From Luteibaculum sp964627445 (GTDB lineage: Bacteria; Bacteroidota; Bacteroidia; Flavobacteriales_D; Luteibaculaceae), in NCBI GenBank assembly GCA_964627445.1, contig CAZVJF010000004.1, positions 1 to 64,000 of the forward strand: a DNA stretch of 64,000 nt. Direction: 5' to 3'. Both the position numbers and the translations under genes were made by a program. Positions within the stretch are counted from its first letter, which is position 1, and every line of letters starts with the position of its first letter. A model generated the notes under the pieces. It was not told where the DNA came from and did not search any database. It was given only the letters and a program-made list of their open reading frames with translations. Below are positions 1-8,923 of the stretch, piece by piece.

Positions 1-56
1 CAGTTAGCAGTTAGCAGTTAGCAGTTAGCAGTTAGCAGTTAGCAGTTAGCAGTTAC
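1..56. repeat. Tandem array of the heptamer CAGTTAG
   Basis: Seven perfect head-to-tail copies of CAGTTAG are followed by an eighth copy whose last base is changed (CAGTTAC). The array begins at base 1, so it probably continues upstream of the window. It lies about 125 bp before pssA. A related degenerate stretch with one exact CAGTTAGCAG occurs at 8924-8943, between two convergent genes. No spacers or longer unit are visible, so this is a simple-sequence repeat and not CRISPR. Its function is unknown. Confidence 0.95.
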
Positions 57-182
57 AATTTCAAAAAATGTTGCTTACCCTGCCTTTTCGGCAGCAAAAA
101 ATAATGTAGCCTTAAGGCAACAGTTCACGCTGTACCAATCAACACGCATATCGTTTCATTTTTCCGTTCTTTGCCGTCCAAC

Positions 183-854
183 ATGAAACACATTCCCAAC
201 ACCGTTACGCTTTGCAATTTATTGGCTGGCTGCCTGGCCATTTGGAGTGCTACCCAAGGCAATTTGGTGTGGGCGGGCCTCTTTATTTTTTTGGGCGCGC
301 TAGCCGATTTTTTGGATGGTTTGTTGGCGCGTGCGCTTAAGGTTAGTGGACCGCTGGGTGCGCAACTCGATTCTTTGTCCGACTTAGTCACCTTTGGCGT
401 GGCGCCTGGTTTTATTGCGTTAACCTTAATTCCAGATGCGCAACTCCAATTCCTGGCATTTTTACTTCCCATTTGTGCCGCGATACGCTTGGGAAAATTC
501 AATCTAGGCGGACAAAGCACCTCCTTTTTAGGAATTCCTTCGCCAGCATGCGGCATGTTCTGGGCAGCAACTTCTATCGGAGGAATTGCTTTTGTACCCC
601 AGGAACTCGCATTACCTTACCTTCTGTGCGCAGTGCTGGTTACGGGACTTTTTATGGTGCTGCCCTTCCATATTCTAAGCCTTAAAATCACTGGCCTAGG
701 TTGGCAGGGCAACCAAACGCGATGGATGCTGCTTGCGGGCATTGTTGCACTAATTTTTACTCTGGGCTGGGCATCCACACCTTTTATTTTAGTTTTGTAC
801 CTCGTTATATCTGCCGTAGATAAACGATTGTTAAAGACCGGACATGAAATTTAA
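183..854 (+). CDS. pssA: CDP-alcohol phosphatidyltransferase, probable phosphatidylserine synthase
   Basis: This 223-residue polytopic membrane enzyme should transfer a phosphatidyl group from CDP-diacylglycerol, most likely to serine, as the first step toward phosphatidylethanolamine. The CDP-alcohol phosphotransferase signature D-G-x2-A-R-x8-G-x3-D-x3-D is complete (D45, G46, A49, R50, G59, D63, D67 from the ATG at 183). About six to seven further hydrophobic segments follow. An in-frame TTG lies 12 bp upstream, but the ATG places the usual N-terminus (MKHIPNTVTLCN) correctly. The 3' end overlaps the purS start by 11 bp, suggesting co-transcription. The family also includes PgsA-like enzymes; serine specificity is inferred from the length and from similarity to the bacterial PssA N-terminus. 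Confidence 0.85.
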   Translation: MKHIPNTVTLCNLLAGCLAIWSATQGNLVWAGLFIFLGALADFLDGLLARALKVSGPLGAQLDSLSDLVTFGVAPGFIALTLIPDAQLQFLAFLLPICAAIRLGKFNLGGQSTSFLGIPSPACGMFWAATSIGGIAFVPQELALPYLLCAVLVTGLFMVLPFHILSLKITGLGWQGNQTRWMLLAGIVALIFTLGWASTPFILVLYLVISAVDKRLLKTGHEI

Positions 855-1095
855 AGCCGAAATAGACGTAATGCCCCTAGAGGCATTGTTAGACCCACAA
901 GGTAAAGCTGTAAGCTCGAGCATGAAAAACCTGGGGTTGGATGAAATTACCAACGTACGCATAGGGAAACACATTACCCTAATGGTAGATGCCAAGGACG
1001 AAAAAGAAGCGAATAGCAAGGTAGAAGAAGCCTGCAAAAAGCTATTGGCCAACCAGGTAATGGAATCTTTTACTTTTTCGCTTCAGGCTCAGTAG
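844..1095 (+). CDS. purS: Phosphoribosylformylglycinamidine synthase subunit PurS
   Basis: The 83-residue product has the size and pattern of PurS, the small subunit that bridges PurL and PurQ in the FGAM synthase complex of de novo purine synthesis. It opens with the typical beta strand (MKFKAEIDVMPLEALLDPQG), continues through the GLDEITNVRIGK segment, and ends with the EACKKLLANQVMESF helix-strand. Its start lies inside the end of pssA (ATG at 844). No purL or purQ is present in the window. The 3' end overlaps the convergent minus-strand gene by 26 bp. PurS-type synthases are less usual in this phylum than the large fused PurL, so the companion subunits elsewhere in the genome would be informative. 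Confidence 0.88.
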   Translation: MKFKAEIDVMPLEALLDPQGKAVSSSMKNLGLDEITNVRIGKHITLMVDAKDEKEANSKVEEACKKLLANQVMESFTFSLQAQ

Positions 1096-1603
1096 CACTA
1101 AAATCCACACTGCGTACTTGCCACTTTTCTTTGTAAATGGGATAGTAGCGTCTGGGAACGTATTTAAAAAAAGTACCCAAACCTACTCCTACAACCAGCG
1201 CTATGGATGCACTGGGGTGGATGATGGGTGCATCGTTATTCACCAATCCGTTAAAGGAACTCACCGCAAAATAGGCCACACCTGCTGTAGAAAACGCCCC
1301 CTGTAAAAAATCGGGCAGGCGTCTTTTCTCAAAGGGTTTATGCCATTTATAGATATCGGCAATGGCGTAGGGCATGCCATTGATTGCAATAGAATCTGAA
1401 GCAATTTCCGATAAGGTTCCCTCCACATCCTCTTCGCTTTGCATGCCGTTTTCCTCGGTATGCAGCACGGTAAATGCGACCTTTTGCCCTTCGATGTAGC
1501 GTACACGCTTTAATCCACCCACCTTTTCCACCAACAAAGTTTGCTGGCTGCAAACCGCGGTAACCAAAAAACAAGCAAAAAGAAAAAGGCTAGCGGTGCG
1601 CAT
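1070..1603 (-). CDS. Exported or membrane-anchored hypothetical protein
   Basis: I do not recognise this 177-residue protein. It starts with a clear signal peptide (MRTASLFLFACFLVTAVCSQQ). A roughly 80-residue soluble stretch follows with a beta-rich look. Next come one or two glycine/alanine-rich hydrophobic segments (around residues 105-145), including SIALVVGVGLGTFFKYV. The C-terminus is basic and soluble. Its ATG overlaps the lptB stop codon (TAATG), so it is very probably translated with lptB as the last gene of the kdsD-tatC-DUF5686-lptB operon. The position suggests an envelope role, but that is guilt by association only. The protein at 20244-20864 has a similar layout without obvious sequence identity. 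Confidence 0.7.
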   Translation of the reverse strand: MRTASLFLFACFLVTAVCSQQTLLVEKVGGLKRVRYIEGQKVAFTVLHTEENGMQSEEDVEGTLSEIASDSIAINGMPYAIADIYKWHKPFEKRRLPDFLQGAFSTAGVAYFAVSSFNGLVNNDAPIIHPSASIALVVGVGLGTFFKYVPRRYYPIYKEKWQVRSVDFSATEPEAKK

Positions 1604-2334
1604 TATTTTCTACGGAGTTCAAAGTTTTTACCCAGGTATACTTTGCGTACTTGCTCGTCCATTGCGAGCTCTTCGGCTGTACCCGATTTTAGGATGTTGC
1701 CCTCGAACAGCAAATACGCTTTATCCACAATAGAAAGGGTTTCTTGCACATTGTGGTCGGTAATCAAGATACCGATATTCTTTTTAATCAATCCGCGTAC
1801 TATCTCCTGGATGTCCTCTACAGCAATAGGATCTACGCCCGCAAAGGGTTCATCCAACAAAATAAACTTAGGATCTGTAGCCAAAGCACGGGCAATTTCG
1901 GTACGTCTGCGCTCTCCACCTGAAAGGAAATCGCCACGGTTGGTGCGGATGTGCTGCAAGCCAAATTCATCCAACAAGCGCTCTAAATCTTCGGCTTGCT
2001 GCTCTTTGCTTTTGGAGGTCATTTCCAGCACGGCTTTAATGTTGTCTTCCACACTCAGCTTGCGAAAAACACTGGCCTCTTGCGGCAAATAACCGATGCC
2101 TTTTTTGGCACGCTTGTACATGGGTAAACTGGTAATTTTTTCGCTATCCAGATAAATATCGCCCGCGTTGGCTTTAACCAGACCTACAATCATGTAAAAT
2201 GAGGTGGTTTTACCCGCCCCATTTGGACCCAAGAGGCCCACAATTTGACCCTGTTCTACGGCCACGCTCACACCTTTTACCACTTGGCGCGACTTGTATT
2301 TCTTTACCAGACCCTCTGCCCGTAATACAGCCAT
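1603..2334 (-). CDS. lptB: LPS export ABC transporter ATP-binding protein LptB
   Basis: This 243-residue ATPase drives extraction of lipopolysaccharide from the inner membrane with LptF/LptG (not in this window). Visible motifs are Walker A GPNGAGKTT (residues 36-44), a Q-loop near LPQEASVFRKLSV that is characteristic of LptB, the signature LSGGERRR, Walker B ILLDEPFAGVDP and the switch histidine in ITDHNVQETL. Length matches the family (about 240). One base separates its ATG from the stop of the upstream DUF5686 gene, and its stop overlaps the next ATG, so it sits inside a tightly coupled envelope operon that also carries the Kdo-precursor gene kdsD. Confidence 0.95.
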   Translation of the reverse strand: MAVLRAEGLVKKYKSRQVVKGVSVAVEQGQIVGLLGPNGAGKTTSFYMIVGLVKANAGDIYLDSEKITSLPMYKRAKKGIGYLPQEASVFRKLSVEDNIKAVLEMTSKSKEQQAEDLERLLDEFGLQHIRTNRGDFLSGGERRRTEIARALATDPKFILLDEPFAGVDPIAVEDIQEIVRGLIKKNIGILITDHNVQETLSIVDKAYLLFEGNILKSGTAEELAMDEQVRKVYLGKNFELRRK

Positions 2335-2335
2335 A

Positions 2336-4765
2336 CTAGAATTTTAACTGAAGCTTAGCGCGTATACCAAACTTTACAATGTTAGGATTATCTAGGTAGG
2401 ACAAGCGCCAAAGCGCATCTACCCGCAAAAATTTTAGGATATTTTCTATTCCCACGGCCGCCTCCATAAACGGACGACCGTCTCTAAAAGTATTAATCCC
2501 ATCGGACAAAACCAGGGTTTCTGAGTTTTGCGGATTGTAGGTTCCGTAAACGGCTTTTCCAGACACCACCTCGCGCCATTTGAGTTTTTTAAGTAGAGGT
2601 ACGCGATTAAAAAACAAGCCCTCGAAGTGGTGCGTAGCCGACACGGAAACAAACTGGTCGCTCACAAACTCAAAAAAGTTCATGGTGTTAAAGGCGTTGT
2701 CATCGTAGAAGAAGGTCTCGTTACCGTTGTGGATTTCTAAGAGTGGATACGGTGCACGCCCCCAAATTTTACCGGCTTCAATACGCGTTTCCGTATAACC
2801 AATGTAGCCCAAGCTAATGTCATCGGTAATGGTAGCATAGAGTTTTTGGTAGTTGTAATCGGCCTCTAGGACTCCCGGTAAACTCTGCGTGTATTGCACT
2901 TCCAGTATGGGGTAATCGGTGCCCAAGCTTACGCGGTCGAACTCGCCACTAACGAAGCGTTCTTTGTAAGCGAAACGGGTGTAAAACCCAACTTCTGTGG
3001 TACGTATGCGATCGCGGTTGATGAGCCCTCCGTTGGGGCCCAGCGCTTCGTAATCTAAAGAACCGCGCGGCTCCATTTGGCGCGTTCTAAAAATAAGGCG
3101 GTTGCTAAAGCCGTAGAACCACTCGTGCTCGTAGTAACCCGAGTATTCGGTAACGAAAGTGAGCTTGTCGGCTGGATTTCTTCGCAGGAAGGACGAGAAG
3201 GTACCATCGACCTGGAAGGTGTTTTGGCTGGCTCCCAACTGCTCCATGTCCTTGCTGTAGCTCAGCTCGAAGAAAGAGCGGGGCTGCTTGCTGGTAAAGG
3301 CAAAAAAGCTTCCCCCATATTTCACTACCCGATCTCGAAAACCATAAGCCGCAAAACCTGATAGGGCCACGTTGGTAGAAAACTTATTGGAAGTGCGCAT
3401 GCCCAGTTTTACGCGGTTGCCCTCCACGGGGTTAAAACTGTAAATGCTGCTGTAGGGACCAATTTCTATGTTGCCAATGACTTTGTAGCCTGTAAAAACG
3501 ATATTTAGTATGTCGAGATAGGTTTGGAACCGCGGTACTTCTTTGAGGCTATCTACCATAGTGTAGATGGCCTTTTCATTGGCGCCAAGGGTATCGTGGC
3601 GGTTGGTATTCCAGTACGCGTCTGTTTTATCCTTAGCATCGTCTGCTACGGTTACCGGGTTTATGGCATTGTAAAAATCATCGGGTAGTTCCTCGTTAAT
3701 CTTGTGATCGCGGTAGGTGGAAGTTTTCCTTCCATACAAGCCCATAGATTTCTCGGTTAAGGTGAAATCCACTACCAATTGGTCTTTGGTTAACATCCAC
3801 ACCTCGGGTTCTACTTGCTCAAACTCTTGGTGTATGCTAAACCCTTCTATAAAATTAATGTTGGCTTCTTTGGCAATGTTGCCCTGAAATTCTTTAATGG
3901 CATAAGTGGTATCATGGATAAACAGCTCGCCACTGTATACGGGGTCGTTTTCGCGTTTGGGAATAAACTTAATGTGGTAGCACCAGTAGTTATCCTTCCA
4001 AAGGCTGTCTACCAAATAGTACTTATAAAAGAAAAAGCCGTTGTCTGAAATGGGGCTTTTAAAGGGTTTACCAAACACCGAAATGTTGTTATCGTACACG
4101 TTTACGTTTTGGTACATGTCCCCAAGGAACTGGGTCACCGACTCGTTCTCTATCCCCGAAACCTTTACGGCTTCTATGTTTTCCTTTTGGGCCTTAGGAT
4201 TTTTGCGATAGTAGAGCTGAGAAATCGTTTCACTGAGGAAGATAGGCAGATAATTTTTCTCCTCGGTGCTATCGATGTAGTCAAAAATAAAGTTGAACGG
4301 CCTTAAAGCGCGCCTTTTGGTAAACGCTTCGGTAACGTTGTTCAAGTCAAACTCTACCTTGTTATACACCTCGTAAGAGTAAGATTGGAGCTTTTCTCGA
4401 TCGTTAATGGCTTTGTTGGCAATTACTTTTCTAATGATGGGGTGGGCGGGATTTTCGGCATCCTTGTCGGCCTTAATCTCCACCTCTTTAAGGTTAATCC
4501 CAGCACGCATGGGAAAATCTATGGTTTGCTCCTGGTCTTTTACTACTGCTTTGGTGGTAGGCAAGAATCCTACAAAGCTAGCGGTAAGAGAGTCTGTGGC
4601 GTAATAGGTGCTTATTTCGAAGTTGCCATCAATGTCGGAGGTAGTACCAATTTTAGTGCCCTTAAAGGAGATGTTTACGTACGGAAGCGTTTCGCCCGTA
4701 ACCGCATCAAATACCTTACCACGCACCACGGTTTGTTGCGCATTAGAAGCCAAGCTCGTACCCAA
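2336..4765 (-). CDS. DUF5686 outer-membrane protein with CarboxypepD_reg-like N-terminus
   Basis: From the TTG at 4765 this is an 809-residue protein of the DUF5686/carboxypeptidase-like regulatory domain family common in Bacteroidota. After the signal sequence, residues about 12-95 form the Ig-like CarboxypepD_reg domain (TVVRGKVFDAVTGETLPYVN onward). The remainder is the long DUF5686 region with many amphipathic strands, ending in the aromatic outer-membrane signature KLQLKF. The molecular function is not known. Odd point: no ATG or GTG is available. The same frame upstream encodes a convincing signal peptide (ILRVFAIFLTFFLG then TSLASNAQQ), open back to a stop at 4868-4870. The true start is therefore probably a non-AUG codon such as ATA 4799-4801 or ATC 4820-4822. 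It lies directly downstream of tatC, so translational coupling is likely. Confidence 0.85.
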   Translation of the reverse strand: MGTSLASNAQQTVVRGKVFDAVTGETLPYVNISFKGTKIGTTSDIDGNFEISTYYATDSLTASFVGFLPTTKAVVKDQEQTIDFPMRAGINLKEVEIKADKDAENPAHPIIRKVIANKAINDREKLQSYSYEVYNKVEFDLNNVTEAFTKRRALRPFNFIFDYIDSTEEKNYLPIFLSETISQLYYRKNPKAQKENIEAVKVSGIENESVTQFLGDMYQNVNVYDNNISVFGKPFKSPISDNGFFFYKYYLVDSLWKDNYWCYHIKFIPKRENDPVYSGELFIHDTTYAIKEFQGNIAKEANINFIEGFSIHQEFEQVEPEVWMLTKDQLVVDFTLTEKSMGLYGRKTSTYRDHKINEELPDDFYNAINPVTVADDAKDKTDAYWNTNRHDTLGANEKAIYTMVDSLKEVPRFQTYLDILNIVFTGYKVIGNIEIGPYSSIYSFNPVEGNRVKLGMRTSNKFSTNVALSGFAAYGFRDRVVKYGGSFFAFTSKQPRSFFELSYSKDMEQLGASQNTFQVDGTFSSFLRRNPADKLTFVTEYSGYYEHEWFYGFSNRLIFRTRQMEPRGSLDYEALGPNGGLINRDRIRTTEVGFYTRFAYKERFVSGEFDRVSLGTDYPILEVQYTQSLPGVLEADYNYQKLYATITDDISLGYIGYTETRIEAGKIWGRAPYPLLEIHNGNETFFYDDNAFNTMNFFEFVSDQFVSVSATHHFEGLFFNRVPLLKKLKWREVVSGKAVYGTYNPQNSETLVLSDGINTFRDGRPFMEAAVGIENILKFLRVDALWRLSYLDNPNIVKFGIRAKLQLKF

Positions 4766-4824
4766 AAAAAATGTGAGGAATATGGCAAAAACCCTAAGTA
4801 TAGGTGCAGATAAAGGCGCGATAA

Positions 4825-5631
4825 CTATTCGGTTTTTTCTATTCGTTTGGCAACAATAATGCTTATTTCATACAGCAGCATTAGCGGTATGGTAACCAAT
4901 ATTTGACTCCAAACATCGGGCGGGGTAATAATGGCCGATAAAATTAAAACCACCACCACGGCATGCTTCCTGTACTTACGCAAAAACTCTGGAGTTATAA
5001 GTCCAATTTTTGCTAAGAAGTAAACCAAAACGGGCAACTGAAACACCAACCCGTTGGCCAAGGTTACCGAGGTAACGGTAGAGATAAAGGAGCTTAGGGT
5101 AATTTGATTCACTACCGTTTCACTGATAGAATAGGTAGCTAAAAATTGGATGGATAGCGGTGCTATGAGAAAATACCCGAACAAAACCCCAGTGAGGAAC
5201 AATAAGGAAGTATAAAAAACAATGCCCTTACTGGTTTTTATCTCGCGTTCGCTTAATCCAGGCGAAATAAATTTCCAAAGTTGGTAGAATACGTATGGAA
5301 AAGAGACTATGAACCCGGCAATAAGCGACACCATAATATGCGTGGTAAATTGCCCCGCCATATTGATGTTCTGAATCTTGAGCTCGTAATCGGCCAGGCA
5401 AAAGCTAGCTCCAAAGCCCAACTTATCGCCCACCCAGCAAAAAGCACGGTAGGTTAAAAAACTCTCGTTTTTGGGTGCTAAAATAATGCGATCGAAAATA
5501 AAGTTCTTGGCCGAGAATGCGGCAATTCCACCCACTACAACTGCGATTGCTGCTCGTATTAATCGCCAACGCAATTCCTCCAAATGCCCCAAGAAAGACA
5601 TCTCATTATCCTGCTGCTGATCTAATGCCAT
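4825..5631 (-). CDS. tatC: Sec-independent (twin-arginine) translocase subunit TatC
   Basis: This 268-residue inner-membrane protein is the receptor subunit of the Tat pathway for folded proteins. Family hallmarks are the N-terminal HLEELR motif (residues 16-21), the FYQLWKFISPGL loop after the second membrane segment, and LSAIITPPD near the last helices. Six transmembrane segments can be read. An extra loop of roughly 30 residues between helices 1 and 2 (APKNESFLTYRAFCWVGDKL and following) is typical of Bacteroidota TatC. It starts 2 bp after the kdsD stop and is followed directly by the DUF5686 gene. TatA is not in the window. Confidence 0.95.
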   Translation of the reverse strand: MALDQQQDNEMSFLGHLEELRWRLIRAAIAVVVGGIAAFSAKNFIFDRIILAPKNESFLTYRAFCWVGDKLGFGASFCLADYELKIQNINMAGQFTTHIMVSLIAGFIVSFPYVFYQLWKFISPGLSEREIKTSKGIVFYTSLLFLTGVLFGYFLIAPLSIQFLATYSISETVVNQITLSSFISTVTSVTLANGLVFQLPVLVYFLAKIGLITPEFLRKYRKHAVVVVLILSAIITPPDVWSQILVTIPLMLLYEISIIVAKRIEKTE

Positions 5632-5633
5632 GA

Positions 5634-6602
5634 TTAAAACACGCCCTCTTTAATGATATCGTGTAGGTGAATTAAGCCGCCAAAATTACGGCTATTTGTT
5701 CCTTGAACCACCAGTTGGGTAATATTGTGCGTTTCCATAAGCTGGAAAGCCTCATAAGCCAAGGTATCGGGCGCCACGCTTTTGGGGTTTTCACTCATTA
5801 TTTCTCGTGCCGTAACCGCTTCAAAGGCCTCGTAGTTCTCTAGCATCCTGCGGATATCGCCATCGGTTACAATGCCTACTACGGTCTCCTGGTCTTTCAC
5901 CACTACGGCTCCCATTCTACCGGTAGAAATCTTGACGATCACTTCCTTCCAACCGCTATCTGGAGCCACAAATACCTTGGCACTATCTGGGTGCAACAAC
6001 TCGCTTACCCGCAAGTAGAGCTTTTTGCCCAAGGCCCCACCCGGGTGGTATTTGGCAAAATCTTGAGGGTTAAACCCGCGCAACTCCATGAGCGTAACCG
6101 CCAAGGCATCGCCCATAACCAACTGCGCTGCCGTGCTGGTTGTAGGTGCTAAATTGTTGGGACAAGATTCCCGAGAAACGGTGGTATTGAGTGGAATGTC
6201 GGCATGCTGGGCCAAATACCCTTCCATGTTGCCCGTCATTCCTATGGTGGTGTTGCCCATGTCTTTGAGGTAGGGCAGCAGCACTTTTATTTCGGGGCTG
6301 TTGCCGCTTTTTGAGATCAGCATCACCACATCGTGCGATTGCACCATGCCCAAATCGCCATGAATGGCATCGGCCGCATGCAAAAACATGGCCGGGGTAC
6401 CCGTAGAGTTCAAGGTGGCCACCAATTTTTGCCCTATCAGTGCGCTTTTTCCAATGCCCGTAATCACCAGACGCCCCTCGAGTTTTAGGCAAAGTGCCAC
6501 AACTTTCTCAAAGTTTTCATCTACCAAATTTTGGAGCTGTAGCAATTCTTCTCCAACCTGGGCAATAGCCGCCTTTGCTAATTCGTTAACCGTCTGCTTC
6601 AA
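5634..6602 (-). CDS. kdsD: Arabinose-5-phosphate isomerase (KdsD/KpsF family)
   Basis: This 322-residue enzyme interconverts ribulose-5-phosphate and arabinose-5-phosphate, the first committed step to Kdo for lipopolysaccharide. It has an N-terminal SIS sugar-isomerase domain with GIGKSA (49-54) and SKSGNSPE (97-104) and the conserved LAPTTSTAAQLVMGDALA segment. Two C-terminal CBS domains follow (about 205-260 and 270-322). Length matches E. coli KdsD (328). It is the first gene of the minus-strand envelope operon and diverges from recQ across a 113-bp region. Regulation through the CBS pair is a family expectation and is not shown here. Confidence 0.93.
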   Translation of the reverse strand: MKQTVNELAKAAIAQVGEELLQLQNLVDENFEKVVALCLKLEGRLVITGIGKSALIGQKLVATLNSTGTPAMFLHAADAIHGDLGMVQSHDVVMLISKSGNSPEIKVLLPYLKDMGNTTIGMTGNMEGYLAQHADIPLNTTVSRESCPNNLAPTTSTAAQLVMGDALAVTLMELRGFNPQDFAKYHPGGALGKKLYLRVSELLHPDSAKVFVAPDSGWKEVIVKISTGRMGAVVVKDQETVVGIVTDGDIRRMLENYEAFEAVTAREIMSENPKSVAPDTLAYEAFQLMETHNITQLVVQGTNSRNFGGLIHLHDIIKEGVF

Positions 6603-6715
6603 GATTATAAAGTACTAGGGTTGACAAAGATGGAAAATTACGGGTGTACGCGGAAATGTCCTATCTTTAATCTTCATTACGAGTTAGTACGTACGGATAG
6701 CGCAGAGAGATATAC

Positions 6716-8905
6716 ATGATAACGGATACCAATTCGCCAAAAGCCGCACTGAAATCCTTTTTCGGATTTGACGCATTTAAAGGGCAACAAGAAAATATTG
6801 TATTAAGCATACTCAACGATCAGCATACCTTTGTCATCATGCCAACGGGTGGTGGTAAGTCTTTGTGTTACCAGCTTCCCGCCCTTATGAGCGAGGGTTG
6901 TGCTGTGGTGGTTTCACCCCTGATAGCCTTGATGAAAAACCAGGTAGACTCCATACGGAGTTTTACCGATGCCGATGCCACTGCGCACGTTTTAAATTCA
7001 TCGCTTACCAAAACCGAAACCAACCGAGTGCTCAGCGACATACGCTCTGGAGCTACCAAACTGCTATTTGTGGCGCCCGAGTCGCTTACCAAACAAGACT
7101 ACATTGAATTTTTACGCGAAACCAAGATTTCTTTTTTCGCGATCGATGAAGCCCACTGCATATCGGAGTGGGGCCACGACTTCAGACCCGAATACCGCAG
7201 GCTGCGCACCATAATTAACCAAATTGGCGAAGTGCCCATTATTGCACTTACGGCAACGGCAACACCAAAAGTGCAGCAGGATATCCAAAAAACACTAGGC
7301 ATGACCGATGCCAAGCTGTTTAAGGATTCCTTTAACCGCGAAAACTTATTTTACGAGGTACGCCCTAAGCATAACGCTATGAAGCAAATGATACGCTTCA
7401 TTAAGGAGCGCGAGGGCAAATCGGGTATTATATATTGTTTAAGCCGTAAGAAGGTAGAAGAAATAGCCCAAACCTTACAGCTCAACGGCATTAAGGCACT
7501 GCCCTACCACGCAGGGCTAGAAGCCTCTTTACGTGCCAAAACGCAAGACAACTTCCTTATGGAAGATGTAGATGTTATTGTAGCTACCATTGCTTTTGGT
7601 ATGGGGATAGACAAACCCGATGTGCGGTTTGTAATACACCACGACATTCCTAAATCGTTAGAAGGATATTACCAGGAAACCGGAAGAGCGGGTCGCGATG
7701 GTGGTGAGGGACATTGCCTTACCTTCTACAGCTACAAGGACATTGAAAAGCTAGAGAAATTCCTCCACAACAAGCAAGTTGCCGAACAGGAAGTAGGAAA
7801 ACAGCTCCTGCAGGAAATGGTTTCCTATGCAGAAACTTCGGTATGCCGTAGAAAATACCTCCTGCATTATTTTGGTGAGGATTTTGATGATAGCGGTTGC
7901 AATAAAATGTGCGACAACTGCAAAAATCCTCGCGAGCGTATTGATGGCACCCAAGAAGTAAAACTCTTACTTCAGGCCGTTGAGGAGCTCAATGAAAATT
8001 ACAAAGCGCCCTACATGGTGTCTTTACTGGCTGGAGAAAGCACCACCGAAATACAGAAATATAAGGGCGATAAAAGCGCCTACTTTGGCAAAGGCCAGCA
8101 CCACGATGTGAAGTTTTGGAATGCTGCTGTAAGACAGGCCATTCTCAAGCGCTTAATCCTGAAAGAAGTAGAATCCTACGGTATTCTAAAGCTCACTGAT
8201 AAAGGAAGAGCGTTTATCCAGAAACCTACCAAAATAGAGATTCTAAAGGAGCATGATTACTCGGCCATGGAAAGCGAAGCTGATGAAATTGCAGCCAGCA
8301 GCCAAGGTGCAGCAGCCGATGAAACGCTGCTAAAAATGCTACTGGATCTTCGTAAAAAGGTTGCAAAAGACAAGGAAGTCCCCCCGTTCGTTATTTTCCA
8401 AGAAACATCCTTAGAAGAAATGGCTACGCAATACCCGGTAACCAAAGACGATTTGGTAAACATTTCGGGTGTAGGCGAAGGGAAAATCCGCAAGTTTGGT
8501 GCTCCATTTTTAGAGCTCATATCCAAATATGTGGAGGACAACGACATTGAGCGTCCCGAGGATATCTTAGTGCGGTCGGTAGCCAACAAGTCGGGCTTGC
8601 GCATACATATTGTCCTCAAGATAGATCAAAAGGTACCCCTAGAAGACATTGCCAAAAGCAAGGGCATTAAAATTGAGGAGGTACTGGATGAAATAGAGCG
8701 CATTGTGGCCAGCGGTACCAAGCTCAATATTGACTACTACATTGAAGAGGAGCTGGATGAAGACGTGGTAGACGAAATCTACGACTACTTTATGGAAGCC
8801 GAAACAGACGACCTAGACGAAGCCTACGATGAATTTGATGGCGACTACAGCGAAGAAGAAATTCGCCTGGTACGCATTAAGTTTATGAGCGAGGTAGCGA
8901 ATTAG
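6716..8905 (+). CDS. recQ: ATP-dependent DNA helicase RecQ
   Basis: This 729-residue 3'-5' helicase acts in recombination and replication-fork repair. Motifs in order are Walker A MPTGGGKS (about 42-49), DEAH with HCISEWGHDFRPEY (about 143 on), motif III ALTATAT, and motif VI QETGRAGRDG. A zinc-binding four-cysteine set follows (CRRKYLLHYFG, then CNKMCDNC), then the RQC winged helix and an HRDC-type segment around 540-620. It is longer than E. coli RecQ (609) because of a C-terminal helix-turn-helix-like domain and a very acidic tail rich in Glu and Asp (about 680-720), as in other Bacteroidota RecQ proteins. Transcribed alone; 65 bp separate it from the convergent amidohydrolase gene. Confidence 0.96.
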   Translation: MITDTNSPKAALKSFFGFDAFKGQQENIVLSILNDQHTFVIMPTGGGKSLCYQLPALMSEGCAVVVSPLIALMKNQVDSIRSFTDADATAHVLNSSLTKTETNRVLSDIRSGATKLLFVAPESLTKQDYIEFLRETKISFFAIDEAHCISEWGHDFRPEYRRLRTIINQIGEVPIIALTATATPKVQQDIQKTLGMTDAKLFKDSFNRENLFYEVRPKHNAMKQMIRFIKEREGKSGIIYCLSRKKVEEIAQTLQLNGIKALPYHAGLEASLRAKTQDNFLMEDVDVIVATIAFGMGIDKPDVRFVIHHDIPKSLEGYYQETGRAGRDGGEGHCLTFYSYKDIEKLEKFLHNKQVAEQEVGKQLLQEMVSYAETSVCRRKYLLHYFGEDFDDSGCNKMCDNCKNPRERIDGTQEVKLLLQAVEELNENYKAPYMVSLLAGESTTEIQKYKGDKSAYFGKGQHHDVKFWNAAVRQAILKRLILKEVESYGILKLTDKGRAFIQKPTKIEILKEHDYSAMESEADEIAASSQGAAADETLLKMLLDLRKKVAKDKEVPPFVIFQETSLEEMATQYPVTKDDLVNISGVGEGKIRKFGAPFLELISKYVEDNDIERPEDILVRSVANKSGLRIHIVLKIDQKVPLEDIAKSKGIKIEEVLDEIERIVASGTKLNIDYYIEEELDEDVVDEIYDYFMEAETDDLDEAYDEFDGDYSEEEIRLVRIKFMSEVAN

Positions 8906-8923
8906 GGGTTTCCAGTTTGCGGT

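Noticed and set aside
1..56. Possible CRISPR or integrative-element repeat
   Set aside because: The unit is 7 bp with no spacers and no cas or integrase genes nearby.
80..94. Hairpin CTGCC-TTTTC-GGCAG upstream of pssA as a terminator
   Set aside because: The stem is only 5 bp and no upstream gene is visible in the window, so it cannot be supported.
125..556. 143-codon open frame on the minus strand opposite pssA
   Set aside because: It has low-complexity composition, no family resemblance, and lies wholly antisense to a gene with a complete catalytic signature.
6716..8905. RecQ, with Mfd, SSB and the SprT-like gene, as members of a defence or novel repair system
   Set aside because: All are in ordinary chromosomal contexts with full-length housekeeping architectures, far apart, and without nuclease or effector partners.
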